DNA of 64,000 bases from NCBI GenBank assembly GCA_950295325.1, contig OX485804.1, positions 31,556,001-31,620,000 of the forward strand. The letters run 5' to 3'. Position numbers and translations under genes: made by a program. Under the pieces are notes generated by a model. That model was not told the origin of the DNA and did no database searches. It saw only the letters and a program-made list of their open reading frames with translations. Positions 49,581 to 61,544 of this stretch are shown in pieces (position 1 is the first letter of the stretch; every line of letters begins with the position of its first letter). Origin of the DNA: Polytrichum commune (lineage: Eukaryota > Streptophyta > Polytrichopsida > Polytrichales > Polytrichaceae).

Positions 49581-51765
49581 CTCCTTTTGTAAGATGAATT
49601 CACAAAACTGCAAACTCAATTTCATGATTTTACAAACCAATTTAGGAATAGGTTCTACCAATTTCCTTGGAATCGCGAACCAAGTTTACTATATAGACAA
49701 CCAATTGAACTTGAACTCTCAACCAATTTCACTACATGTTGTGATAAACTTGATGATTTGGTGCCCATATTCACAACTTTATAAAATCAATTTCATAAAT
49801 TGTATAGCTTTATTTCACAAAGAACGGTACATCATGTATAAATATTCTCCTAATCACTTCTTGCGACCAACTCTACCAAAATGTCTATTGACCTCTCTCA
49901 TCCAACCTTGCACTATGTCTGTAGTGATGACTTGTATGTCATCATTAATGTCAAGGAGTAATGCTCGATGACTTTGGAGATCATTCCGTCAGACATGGCT
50001 TTTGATGCGTCCAAATACCATTCTGCAACATTGAAAAATGAACTATATGATGGCAAACGGAAGTAGATGTGTCCAACATCTTCAAAAGTTTGTTGTATTT
50101 CACAAGATTGGTGAAATGAGACATTATCCATGATGATGAACCTTTGTCTATCAAGACTGGGAATAACTTTGTTATCAATGAATTTTAAGAACTTGTTTGT
50201 AGAGGCACCAAGTGTGACATCTTATGCAATGACTCCTTCATAAACAACTTCAACCACCAAAGAAAGATTTTGACCCCTTTGAGCTGAATAAATTCATTGG
50301 CATCTTTGTCCTCAATGAGCCCTTGCAAATCGACGTGTCAAATGTAAATTGAAACCAACCTCATCTATGTATACAACATCAACCATACGGCCACTTAGCT
50401 CTAAAAACTTTTGACACCACTCTATGCACTCTCTAAGACGTTCTTCATAGTTATAATCATTTGGTTCATAATTTATCAACTTGAGGGTAAATCCAACTTG
50501 ACTTCGAATGGCTTTTGAGAAACAACTAATAGATACATGGCGTGGAAATTGAAAAACTTTTCTCACCTGACGATGGAGAGATTCTATAATGATATATGGA
50601 TCTACATGAAGCCTCTCTACTAACCACTGAATGTGCTCATCTTGTAAAATTGGATAGCAATCATCACCCATGTGTTTGAGCATTAATTGATCATTTACTT
50701 CAAAACCTCTGGCTATGCTCTTGATAGTCTCGTAAGAATAATCATAACGTTCACTTGTGTCAACATAAGATAAGCCCTCATTAAACATAAAATGTATGAT
50801 TTGTGAGTGAAGTGCATCATCTATGCAGTTATATCTACGAGGGCGATTAGGCATAGCTGTAGTAGGCCCACACAAATTCAAAGAATTTGTAGGAGAATTC
50901 TCGAATGATATAGACGGAAACTAAGTATGTGTTTGTAGAAAAACCAACAAAGTCATATTTTTTTGGTCATTTAGAGTAGGCTCCTGCAAATTCTATGATT
51001 ATCTAGGAGACAACTTAAGTGATCTAAATAAATTGCAGAGTGATCAGAATTTGTTGATTTGTTCACTCAAAGTTTGCTGAGTTATTCACTCTGGTTTATT
51101 CACTCTAGATGACTCGAGTGATCTAAATTAATCACAGTTTCTATGATTATCTACAATCTCTCTATTTGAATAAACGTCTATGAATTTGAATGAAGTTTGT
51201 GTGTCAAAGCTTGTGAACACAAAGAACGTGGAGAGAAAACAAGACATGCTATCACTTTTTGCCGAGTCATGCAAAAAAGGCCTTGAGGCAGGTACCAATT
51301 ACAAAACCTCGTAAGAGGATCAACATGCTAGAGAACTGGATCAACACACTAGAGAACTAGAGAACTGCATCATTGCTAGAGAACTAGAGAGTTGTATGCG
51401 GGCACACAAATTCGCTTCCAAATCGATTCTACTATTAGACCTAATACGAAGGCTTTCACCAACAACCGGATGTTGCATAACGAGAAGGCAAAGAAATGCG
51501 AAATGAGAAGGCGAGAAGTTGAAAATTTTGAGAATACAAGAACCACTTGGTTTGGAAGATTTATGACATTGATTTGGAAAATTTGTGAAATTGCTAAAAA
51601 TAAAGGTCCACATATCAAGTTAGTTTAAAAGAATCATGAACTAATTTGAAAGGTTCATGAAATTGGTAGAACACTCCGGTAGCATGAGTTGAAAGGTTTG
51701 TAAAGTAGCTTGAAACCTTCATGAAATTGACTTTGCACTTCCGTCAATTCATGTTACCAAAGGAG
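49581..51765. mobile_element. Tc1/mariner-superfamily element with Stowaway-like ends
   Basis: About 2185 bp. The left end CTCCTTTTGTAAGATGAATT is inverted at the right end (complement CTCCTTTGGTAACATGAATT); similarity runs on through GCAAAGTCAATTTCATGA-like sequence for 45 bp and weakly to about 100 bp. TA precedes the left end; CA follows the right, a one-step change from TA. Copy A of repeat Q (1140-1512) shows the unoccupied site. It carries one minus-strand transposase relic. Ends recall the plant Stowaway/mariner CTCCCTCCGT consensus. Confidence 0.75.
49913..50854 (-). pseudogene. IS630/Tc1-like DD34E transposase with three stops
   Basis: One frame of about 313 codons stays open except for stops at 50312-50314 (TGA), 50294-50296 (TGA) and 50222-50224 (TAA); no frameshift is needed. 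Order: an N-terminal DNA-binding part (MPNRPRRYNCIDDALHSQII, then a helix-turn-helix ending SYETIKSIARG); a winged-helix-like middle; first Asp in VVYIDEVGFNLHLTRR; second Asp in IIMDNVSFH; Glu in SYSSFFNVAEW. Exactly 34 residues separate the second Asp from the Glu. VYIDE.GFN and MDN..FH are the forms seen in the IS630-like branch of DDE transposases. The ATG at 50854 is preferred. It lies inside 49581-51765. All three stops can come from single C-to-T changes, which fits silencing by cytosine methylation (inference). Confidence 0.88.
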
Positions 51766-51810
51766 CAAGAAAAGTGACTAAATAAGGGTTGTCTACCTTA
51801 GTGGACACAA

Positions 51811-53041
51811 GCAACCTCCACCATCTTCAACCCCCGCTTTCAACCTTACCTCCATCCTACTTACTTGTCTCGAGATGTGAACAAGCCAAGCTAGTTGTAG
51901 GTGATAACCACGAACCTAACATTGATGGGTCACGTGCAGGTGGTCGTGCAATCTCAATTAGAGGACAAGGTTGATGCAAGCCCCACATTTGTCGTAACTT
52001 ATGTCCTCGCTCCTCAATTTGGATTACACATTTAAATTAGGTACAAGATACCTAATTGACTTACTAGGGTTCATTTGCTTGGAGGAGTGGAATGTTAGTG
52101 ATAACTTGGTAAAGGTCGGCTTACCCAAAACCAACACCGGACCTAAAACCAACACTATAAATGATCACGATCCTATATTTGACGATCTTATATGTTTGGC
52201 TTTGATACATAGAATACTGGTGTTGGTAGTGGATATTATTTTATTTTATTTTGTTCAAGATGCATTTTGGTGTTGGTTGGTTGCCTCATGTATCAAAAAA
52301 ATTTAAAGTAACGGATATAATCTTATCTCACAATTTCAAGGAAAACAAGCCTTTATGGGGAGCTTAGAACATCTCACTATCTGTTACACCTTATCTTACA
52401 TTTTTTATTGGAAACTCTGTATTGTTACCTTGTGTAATGTCACTATGTCTCTTATATCCTGAAACCGTAGGGAACGGATGTGCTTAAGTCAAATCTCCCT
52501 CCTTGTTGTCATATTTCCCTCTCATATATCATGGGTTTTGACATCAAAATAATCCACCAAAGAATTCAAACCACACGCTCACACGCACCATGTTGTCATT
52601 ATTGTCATTATTATAATATTGACTTTGTGTTATTCCACAATGTCACTTTCTACACTAATTTTCTATTGTCAAGCATGCATGTTAACAATGTAGACCTCCT
52701 TGATATCACGTGTTGCCACATGCGCGCTATAAGGGAGGTTGGAGTGTACATAGTGATGTAGGATTATTTCTTGATTTGTCATCGCTGGTAATGGAGGAAG
52801 AGGTGCTAATGGGTTTGTCAACTCTAGCTTCACTATGAAATCATCTCAAGTTTGTAAAGATAAACATTGAATCCTCATGACCATAACTTGGGGAAACTAG
52901 GTCAAACTCTAGATTTGGTGTGCCAGCATAAATTCTTGACCTGGATCATTAGTACCACTCATCTAACGACACAGAACCTTTCTTTTTTTGTTTTTTGTTT
53001 TTTGTTTGTTTGTTTGTGTTGACACATACAACAAAATGTAA
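51811..53041. other. intergenic, no gene recognised
   Basis: Plus ORF 52001-52306 (101 aa) and 52480-52761 (93 aa) show no domain. A TTTTTTTG/TTTG run lies at about 52983-53017. Confidence 0.4.
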
Positions 53042-53102
53042 TAGTCCGTGTACCAATCAGAAACACTAGGATTTTGACTGATTATGTCCCAAAATCTCCC
53101 CA
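53042..53102. mobile_element. half copy of the Mutator-type MITE
   Basis: CACTAGGATTTTGACTGATT then ATGTCCCAAAATCTCCCC matches the right half of 21786-22010. The left half is not recognisable. Confidence 0.5.
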
Positions 53103-53406
53103 AACACTAGTTATCACCACCTTGAGCACGGTAAGCATGTTAGCCCTAACATGCTCAGGCGACACTCAAGCCATGATGATTTTTTCCTCTATATCTAACC
53201 AATTTGTTTGTTTCTCGGCATACCATTATCTAGTTGCATATAAAGAGTGGGTGGGACTGGGAATAAGTCAAACACTATTCGAGAACCCCACCATGGTCAT
53301 TCTCATGTTATCTGAAATTCAACCTGATAAACCCGGATGAGCATTGTTAGTGATCATCATTAGAATGGAGCGGCTGATAGCCACTACTAATAACGACATT
53401 ACGTGT

Positions 53407-53407
<1 letters not shown>

Positions 53408-53448
<41 letters not shown>
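53408..53448. repeat. (CT)n microsatellite, 41 nt
   Basis: Uninterrupted CT dinucleotides. A shorter GA run lies at about 53667-53683. Confidence 0.9.
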
Positions 53449-53452
<4 letters not shown>

Positions 53453-56439
53453 ACGGTGGTGTATTCCATTCCATCCAACACTTGAAGAAGAGAGGGACCA
53501 CTGTACATAATCATCAGCACGGGGGCCCATGCTATCCAATCGCCTAATGACAGCCTTATATCACGTATACGTGTTCGATTCGAGTAAGTTAGGGTGATGA
53601 AGCCAAAACAGGTCCCGAGGGAGTAACGTAGTGGAAGTACCTCGTTCTTTCTTCGTGTTGTGAGTTAGAGAGAGAGAGAGAGAGCCATACATCTATCAGA
53701 AGCAGCAGCAAATAAAGAGGTGGAAGGAAGGGGATGAAGCCCCACTTGGCAGTTGCAGTGCTCCCCACCCTTTTCCCTTTTCGTTGGATTGTCAGGAAAG
53801 GCCGTGTTATTATTCGCTCCCTCGCCCGACTCGTCACTTAAGCTAGCTAGTGGAAGGGAAGGGAAGGGAAGGGCAGGGCAGGGAAGGGAAGGGAGGGCTA
53901 GCTAGCTAGCTAGCCTAGTTTTAAGCTTAGATTGATTGTTTGATTGCGGTCAGGCCTAGCAGCACTGGCACTAGCCCTAGCCCTAGCCCACACACACATT
54001 CTCTCCTTCTCTCTCTTTCCCTGGCTCCTAAAAGGACTTTGGAACAGAGCCTACGGAACGAGAGCTTGCCAAGTATTTTGCAGTTGCACATGAGGGGCCT
54101 GCGAACTTGTTAGTACACTGGCCGAAAGTTGCCTCCTCACTTGCACACCTATACTCCCCATACGGGGTATTTGGCGCTCAGCTCTTGTCACCGAAAGGAA
54201 CCCCAAATCTACGAGAGGGCTACATTTCGGGGTTCTTGAGTGACCAGAATTGAACGCCGATGTCTTCATGTGCGTAACATTACTTAACTGTATGATTGCA
54301 GGTAAGAAACCTTTTCTATCTCAAAGCTCACTGTCTTCTCCCTTTCTCATAATCATCTTGAATGTAGAAGAATGTTGGCGCAATGAGGTTACGGTTTGAG
54401 CACAAACGTCGTCACCTTATTTTCATGACCCACAAAGTGTATTGGAGTCACCGAGTAATTTTTTGGTGGTTGACGTGACTTGCACCGAAATATGTCTTTT
54501 TATATGCGATGTGAAAAACTTATTAAAGAATCAAAAGTCGTGTGTACGTTATGTGTGTTCAACTATGGCGTGTACAACTTGCTATCCGGTCATTGGAATC
54601 TATTTTTATGCTCGAATAACACCTTAGATTCAACATGATTTGTTTTGGAACAAGGTCATTGATGAAGGGCGCATGTTTCCAAGGTAATGTTGTATGGGTG
54701 ATGTATCTAGAAAATAATCTTGATTCTTACATTGGGAAGATTTGGGGACAATGAAGGCTTGCTTTAATAATGCTTTAGAAGACCTACATGTTTTATATTG
54801 CAATTGAGGGGCTTGAAAGAGGGAAATGGGGGAATTGCATTTTAAGCTTTGTGGAGGGAGACTACAAGGGTTTCTCAAAACTAAGAGAGGAAAGAAAAAT
54901 TTGGCATACAAGTTCACTACATGAACCATTGAGGATTGGAATTGGGGTTTGGGGGGGGGGGGGGGGGGGAAGGAGGGGGCATGATGTGCTTTAACAACAT
55001 AAGGAAGTTTCCTTCACCAAAGTTTTGGTAGGTTATGAAGTTACCTGATTTTCATTTTTTTTTATGATGGTTGGGACCCTTTAAATGAATTACACAATAT
55101 GTATTATTATTATTATTATTTTCTTATGAAGGCTATATTTATTACAAAATGCTACATATAATATGTATCATTTGGCATATTTTAAGATTTTTTTGGAAAA
55201 CATGCAACGAAAACAACTATGACTAGCTATCTCATCCATGTGTAGGTAATGAAGCTTCCAACTGCCCCCAGTGCCTCTTTTCTCCAATGACATGGGCTCA
55301 CATGATATTCTTAATTTGCAGTCATTCTCATGTACTATACACTCACATAGAGTACATGATGGATTAGTAAATTGTTGACCAACTACACATTTGCATTATT
55401 GGTGTCTGTAGCAAACCCTAACATTATTGCAATGCCCTCCACCCATACATCAAGATTTGTGGATGGTTCAACAACCTAAAGAACATCAAAATAAATCATT
55501 CCATAAAATCCTTAATCAAAAAACGTCAAATGACCACTCTACTTGGTCATTCTAGACCTAAACTACGAACACAACAAGGACATGATAAAGTTTGGTGAAC
55601 GTGTGGAAGCTAAATCTTCCATTTTGAATGATAGTAAGTTTACATTTAAAGCAAACTGTGTAGATCTTTTTGAAAAGGGGTTGGAAAGCATGAATGAATT
55701 TTTGGGCATGGGTAGTGTTAACAATGCTCAAAACGTTCACCCCTAAGGCCATAACGCTCTTATGGTCAACAACAATAAAGACTACAAATTTACATTTTTA
55801 TGGCTTTAAATTGATAGTGGTTTGTGGAATTGTACCTTTTCTACGACAACAAGAGAAAATGTGGACTTTGCTCATGATATGGGACTTTTCAAGTTATGAA
55901 CAAATTGTTAGTTTTTGTACGCTCTTCACCATTGCCGCCAAATTCTTTATTACACTTTGCACAAAATAACTTCACAACAACAAGGCCATTTAGATACCAT
56001 GATATCAAGTACCATTTGTGGTTAATCAAGATAGATTTCAACTCCTTCCTTAACTTAGAGATTACAACATTACATATATCCATCAATGTTATTTCATGAC
56101 TAGGCCCATGTGAGCTTGCTTATATTTAGGTGTTCCATCTCCATGAAGTAGGGCCCCATTACCACAGAAGGCACATGCAAAAAAGTTACTTGCAATTTTT
56201 CCAAGAGACTAATAAATTTTTATTCTTAGAGGGTGTTTGACCTACCCGAAAAACAAATGGAGAATGACCCTTGACAAATGAAGGACACAATTTTTTTTTG
56301 AATACATGTTACCGTATAATAAACCACATTACCACTACTTATAAGTTCTTTTTGCATTTGAATAACCTCAACCACAACAAATTTTCTATATTTCTATTGT
56401 TGTAATAAATATTGTAAATAATATGAACATTGGATATAT
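53449..56439. other. intergenic with simple repeats; no gene called
   Basis: 53560-54060 is less AT-rich and holds GGGAA repeats (53852-53890), GCTAGCTAG (about 53897-53914) and CTAGCC repeats (about 53971-53988), similar in style to the VQ upstream region, so it might flank an unseen gene. Minus ORFs 53589-53837 and 54051-54269 lack domains. G tract of 19 nt at 54951-54969; ATT repeats at about 55102-55121. Confidence 0.4.
54951..54969. repeat. poly(G) tract, 19 nt
   Basis: Longest G/C homopolymer in the window, in otherwise AT-rich DNA. Confidence 0.9.
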
Positions 56440-56519
56440 TAGCTGAGGGCAAGCTTGAACCAAATGGTTAGCAGGTGTGTACATAAAAATATCCATACCC
56501 AAATGAAATCAAAAGATGG

Positions 56520-57005
56520 GTCACACTCGGAAGCCCAACCCATAATGTCCATAATCTATGCTTAAGCTGAACCCCCTAAAATCCATGGCAGGTACATGCT
56601 ACAAATCCATATTTGGGAGCCAGTGCTCAATGCATGCAACCCAAGCCCAACACCTCACATCCTTAATATACACATGCCAAGGATTCCAAACCACATCTAG
56701 GAGGAGAGCCAAAAAATTTAAAAAAATCCAAAAACACAAAACGCAAAACACAACAAGATAATAAAATAAAGTAAAATAAAATATTACAAGAGCCTAGTCC
56801 TTAGTGCAAAAAAACCAAGCCCAGCCCCTCAAATCTTTGGCAGCCAAGGATTTCAGGTCACATTGAGTAGGGGACCCAAGGGTGGGCAAAAAAAACCTTA
56901 ATTTGAGAGCCTAGTGCTTAGTGCTCATAAACCAAGCCCAAGCGCTCAAATCCTTGGCTAGCACTTGCCATAAATCCTAAGAGATAGTAAAGAGTAGAGC
57001 CATGT
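56520..57005. repeat. imperfect tandem repeat, three to four units
   Basis: Units begin at about 56617, 56790 and 56907 with GAGCCTAGTGCTTAGTGC-like sequence, then AACCAAGCCCARC, CTCAAATCCTTGG and CCAAGGATT. A weaker unit precedes them. Unit length varies (173 and 117 bp) through an AAAATAAAA-rich spacer. Confidence 0.6.
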
Positions 57006-60000
57006 GCGAAAGGAAAAATAAAATAAAATAAAGAAGAACAACCTTAAGAAGCTTTACGTCATTAAAGCTAGTGCAATTATTATTTCTAAGTTTATCATCA
57101 AACAATCAATATAATCATATGTTGGCTTGTTAATAGGTGTTTCATCAATTCAATTGGATCCCTATACTCCATCCAACAATTGTCTTTGCATCTTATACAC
57201 CCTCCTAACAAACCAAACCTTAATTGGAGATGATATGCTTCATCTACCTCATTTTTAAAATAATTTTAGCTTCATGTGTGTTCAAAAACCACACACCATA
57301 ATCACATCCAAGATGTAATATAGTATCAAGGTTCATGGCATTGAAGAGTTCAGGTTTCTTTTTATAAATTGCCAACCTTAGTCTAAGTCAATTGATCTTA
57401 AGATAAAGTTGGATTGCCAATGAATTGACTAACATTGTCCCCTACCTCTACATAAGCCACAATGAACTTCACATGAGTTTGTTATCTTGTTTATCAATGA
57501 TATCCAAGAATCACATGCTATTTAGTTTGTTGATGAAATGGCAAAATCACATGAGAATCTAGAACATGCACATTTTTATTAATATCAACCTTATTTCAAG
57601 ACATTTATTGAATATTACCGAAATTTTGCAAGCAAGACATAAAATAATTCAAGTACTTATATGTGTCATGTAAAAATTACTAATATGCTTGCAATTTGAG
57701 GGGATATTCTAAATATAGACATCGTACATGGGTATAGGCCCCTTGCTCATGCTCATGTTCTAGATTCACTCGACCATGTTGGGTGGGGCTGAGAATATGT
57801 CTTGTAACGTGCTAGAACTTTACCTTGCGGATGTTTGTCAGTTATTAGAATTAGCTTGAAAAACAAGTGAGATTCAGGTGAAGCATTGTGATTGAGTATC
57901 ATTAGAATGGAAAAATTGAGAGAAATTGAATAAATATCATGTTACACTCTCAACAATAGGATGGAATTCTTGGTAGGCATATGTTATGAATTTATGCCTC
58001 CCTCTAGGACAATTTAAGCCAGATTTTTCCACCTTGGTAAGGAGAGGGGATACTCCCCACTTTTTGGTTATCAATGGTCTCTCCCATAATCACATGAAGG
58101 TTTATAGCAAGCAATTGCTCTTGGCTTTAGTCTCTCTTTGCAACATTTATTGCATAATTTCACATTTCCACTAGTAGCTTGTAAAACCACAATAGGTTTA
58201 TGAGCAACTTGAAATTTTTTTTTGGAGTTATGCAATTCATGGTGGGGTCTCAATATAGACCCATGTACATGGGTATAGGCCCCTTGCTCATGCTCATGAT
58301 CCAACGTCGTTCATGTGGGGAGTATTATTGTTTTAAGGTGATTTTCTTCTAAGTTTCACTTAGAACACTAGTAGCTCATGAGATGTTGGTGGAGGCATTG
58401 GCTCATCACTATCTTCCAATCCTACAACTTCCTTATAGGTGGGAGAGGAGGGATATCATCATGCATGAAAGCAAAATCCACACGTCACCGGGTGCAAGCA
58501 CGGTAAAGTGGACAATTCCTAATTCATCCCTAGTGGTAAGTAAAAGTGACTCAAAACTATACACCAACTTTGAATTTTGTGAAGAAAAAAATCATAGAAA
58601 TTCAAAGAACATGTTGATCCTACAAAGCCATGAAATTTATGATGAGAAAAACAAGTCCAAGAAAAATCTACATATTTCATAAAACAATGCAAGTGGTGTG
58701 CAAGTAGGTGATATTGAACAAGTAACATCTTAATTCTTTTAAAAAAATATGATAGAATTACATTAAATTGATGATTTTCTACAAAATTTTATGATGATGC
58801 CCTCAAGTAGATAACGAATTCAAATAATATAAAAAAAAGATCCAACTTTGAGATATTTAAGGTCATGAAATTTACTCCCAAACCCAAATTCAATCATAAG
58901 CTTTCGAGCATCACTTTTGATGATAAGTTGTGAAGATTTCAACTTAATATTTTACATTTGAGTATTTAACATGACGATAGAGGTCATCGTATAAAAAATC
59001 CTAATTTAAAAGAAACACGTTGCTTCTATTGTTAAGCCTTTGACCAAAAAATGATGGTTTTAGTGCATTGGAGCATTTTTTTTGGTCCACTTTACCATGC
59101 TTGCACCCCGACATTCTAAGCAAATGAAGCATGCATCTAGAGCATGTATAACATACACATATTCTTCTACATTGTTCAACCTTTCAAGTTTTGTTTTGAT
59201 AGTGCAGTGATCTTCTATCAACAAGAAAATAAAAGGCCAATCAACGACATAAGGTACTAAGGCCTTAAAGTAACCACTTTGACCATTCATAATAGCTATG
59301 TAAGAAGGGTGCAAGAATGCTTTTAGAACAACACTAAGTTTGCCCAAGCACAATGGCTAATTGGGGATCTGTCCGCTCAATGAGGCGATCCACAAAAGGG
59401 GGACAACATTTTCATTTAATAGAAAATCCTCACATGTAATAAGGTTGAGTTTGTGGTGATTCTCACTTAGCAATCCAACATCAATAGCCCCCTCCCTCCC
59501 CTAGTTGAGAGTAAAAGGCTCTTTCCTTAAGACGACTTTGAGAATTTTTGTAGGTCAACCATATGATTTTTTTGTTCTTTGAATTTTTTAATATGTAGAC
59601 TATATACAAATACACTAATATACATAATTGTTTTGAAAAACTTCCCAACAAATTAACCTTTTCTTAAATAGAAAAGTTCTTGAAGTGTCTCTTTAAGGCC
59701 TCAGTACCTTACCCGTCTTCCAGAAGGTGAGGAAGGTCTATGTAAGTATGGATGGTTTGCACAAACTAACGGCCCTATGAACATGCAAGCCTAACTCTCT
59801 ACCGAAAACAATCTAAAATGGAGAGACATTGTGAATATTGATACGCCCACGAGTATGGAGATGTGTGTTAAAAAACCCTAAATACCTATGAACATCGCAA
59901 AACCAAGGAAGTCAATGAAGGATACCATTGCTATTGCGGCCTTCCATGAATACGAGATGAGGAGTAAACTAAATAAAAGAAAATCCTAGAAGCATATGTT

Positions 60001-60980
60001 TCATGCATGCAACAAACTCACCTACTTTCCCGAGGAGCGTGTTTCCAAATATTGCGGAGACACATTAAACTCCATGCATGAAACACCCAATACCAACCAC
60101 AATGCACACAATTGCAAAACTACAAAGTGCATTGACAACTAAGAGAAGGAAATTTTGAAATGAGGACCTAGATTATGCAAAATTCAATTAGGCGTACAGA
60201 TGAAGAAGGAATACCTAAAATCAAAGAGAGTGTAAAGCTAGTATACAAGCTTGAAAGGATGTTGAGGCCCATTTTGAACTTCTTGGTGACACAGGGCTTA
60301 ACCAGACACTTAGTTGGCAACTAAGTTAATTAAATTATGTCCCAAAATGTTAAAGTCACAAAGGACAAGTTGTAAAGCACTTACAGTATCTCTCCTAGTG
60401 ATTTGGAATTGGCCTCAAGCTTTCCAAAGTGAAGGAAGTCAAAGTGGAGACTGAAGATCCAATTACAAGGATAGTTTCATCAACTAAGTTTACCATAACG
60501 CTACTTAGCAGAGTAAGTGTTTTCCTACAATTTGAAGTAAGGTTGACATTATAGCACGGAGTGTAAAAATTTGCAAGATGTTGTGATTATATTTCTAGGA
60601 TTTGTGGCCCATCCAACTGAAGGTATGTATTGACACATGTTATGACACTCACCTTCACAAGAACAAAATTAAAGTATTATGTGCACAATAGTTTGAGCAT
60701 GTTGACTATATAACACTTGACATCTCTTTTATGTTTCATATGCATTATGCACATTATTGGGTCCTGAAGGACACATGCACCCAGTGTTATTGGAGAAGAA
60801 AGAAAAGAAAAAACCTTGGTGTTCGTGCACTGACGTGAATTAGAGCCCGTTAACCTTATACTAGATTAATCACGGTGTTCCATGACCTAATGTCATTGAT
60901 GAGTAGACTTAGTCATTGAATCTTTTGGAAAGTGAAGCTAAAGATAAATAAATAAATCTCCTCTAATTTATTCTTATGTA
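57006..60980. other. intergenic, no gene recognised
   Basis: A 33-bp exact direct repeat (TACATGGGTATAGGCCCCTT and onward to GCTCATG) occurs at about 57726-57758 and 58264-58299. GGTGCAAGCACGGTAAAGTGG (58493) is inverted near 59079-59105. Short frames such as minus 59060-59353 (97 aa) show no domain. Confidence 0.4.
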
Positions 60981-61531
60981 CAGTAGGGTCCAAGGCAGAA
61001 TGGCGTTTTTGGTTTCCCAGTGGAAAAAAATTTAAGTCTGCCCACTTTGAAAGCCTCTAGAGAGATCAAAAATCGGTATTTTACCTTGAAAATTTTACCA
61101 TGAACCTGAAATCAAGTTGTTAGTATGCCTACCAAACTTCAAAGCCAAAAAATTCACCAAAAAAATTTATTCAAAATCTACCAATATAGGTAGTTGTGGA
61201 AAAAATTTCACTCCTACCAACTTTGACAGCCTCCCAAGAATTGAATTTTTTTTTCCTTACTTTGATGTTTTTTTGGTAGAAACGAATTTGTATTAGTAAT
61301 ATATGGTAAAAATATCAAGTCTAAAAGATTAGTTAAAAAAAAGATATTCCCAATCTACCAACATGTGTTATTTTGCGGTATGCTTGTGGAAAACATTTTC
61401 ACTACAACCAACTTTGACACCCTCCCAATGGCTAAAAAATGGTCCATTTACCATGAAATTTTTGGCACAAGATAAACTACATGTTAATGACATGTGCGCC
61501 AAAATTCAAGCTCAAAAAACTTACACAAAAA
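60981..61531. repeat. left terminal inverted repeat with three direct repeats
   Basis: GTGGAAAA-ATTT then CCAACTTTGA-AGCCTC-type boxes start at 61020, 61196 and 61386, and each repeat closes with AATCTACCAAYAT-like sequence. The first box is 39 bp from the tip. This is the IR/DR plan of long-TIR Tc1 elements, where the boxes bind transposase (family knowledge). Confidence 0.8.
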
Positions 61532-61544
61532 TAAAACTCACAAT

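Larger units (their letters stand above)
49239..51810. repeat. dispersed repeat Q copy B, split by a transposon
   Basis: 49239-49580 and 51766-51810 together match 1140-1512. The break falls at the TA of GATA (49579-49580), where the element at 49581-51765 inserted. An 18-nt C tract (49409-49426) and (CA)n follow a point where copy A has none. Confidence 0.6.
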
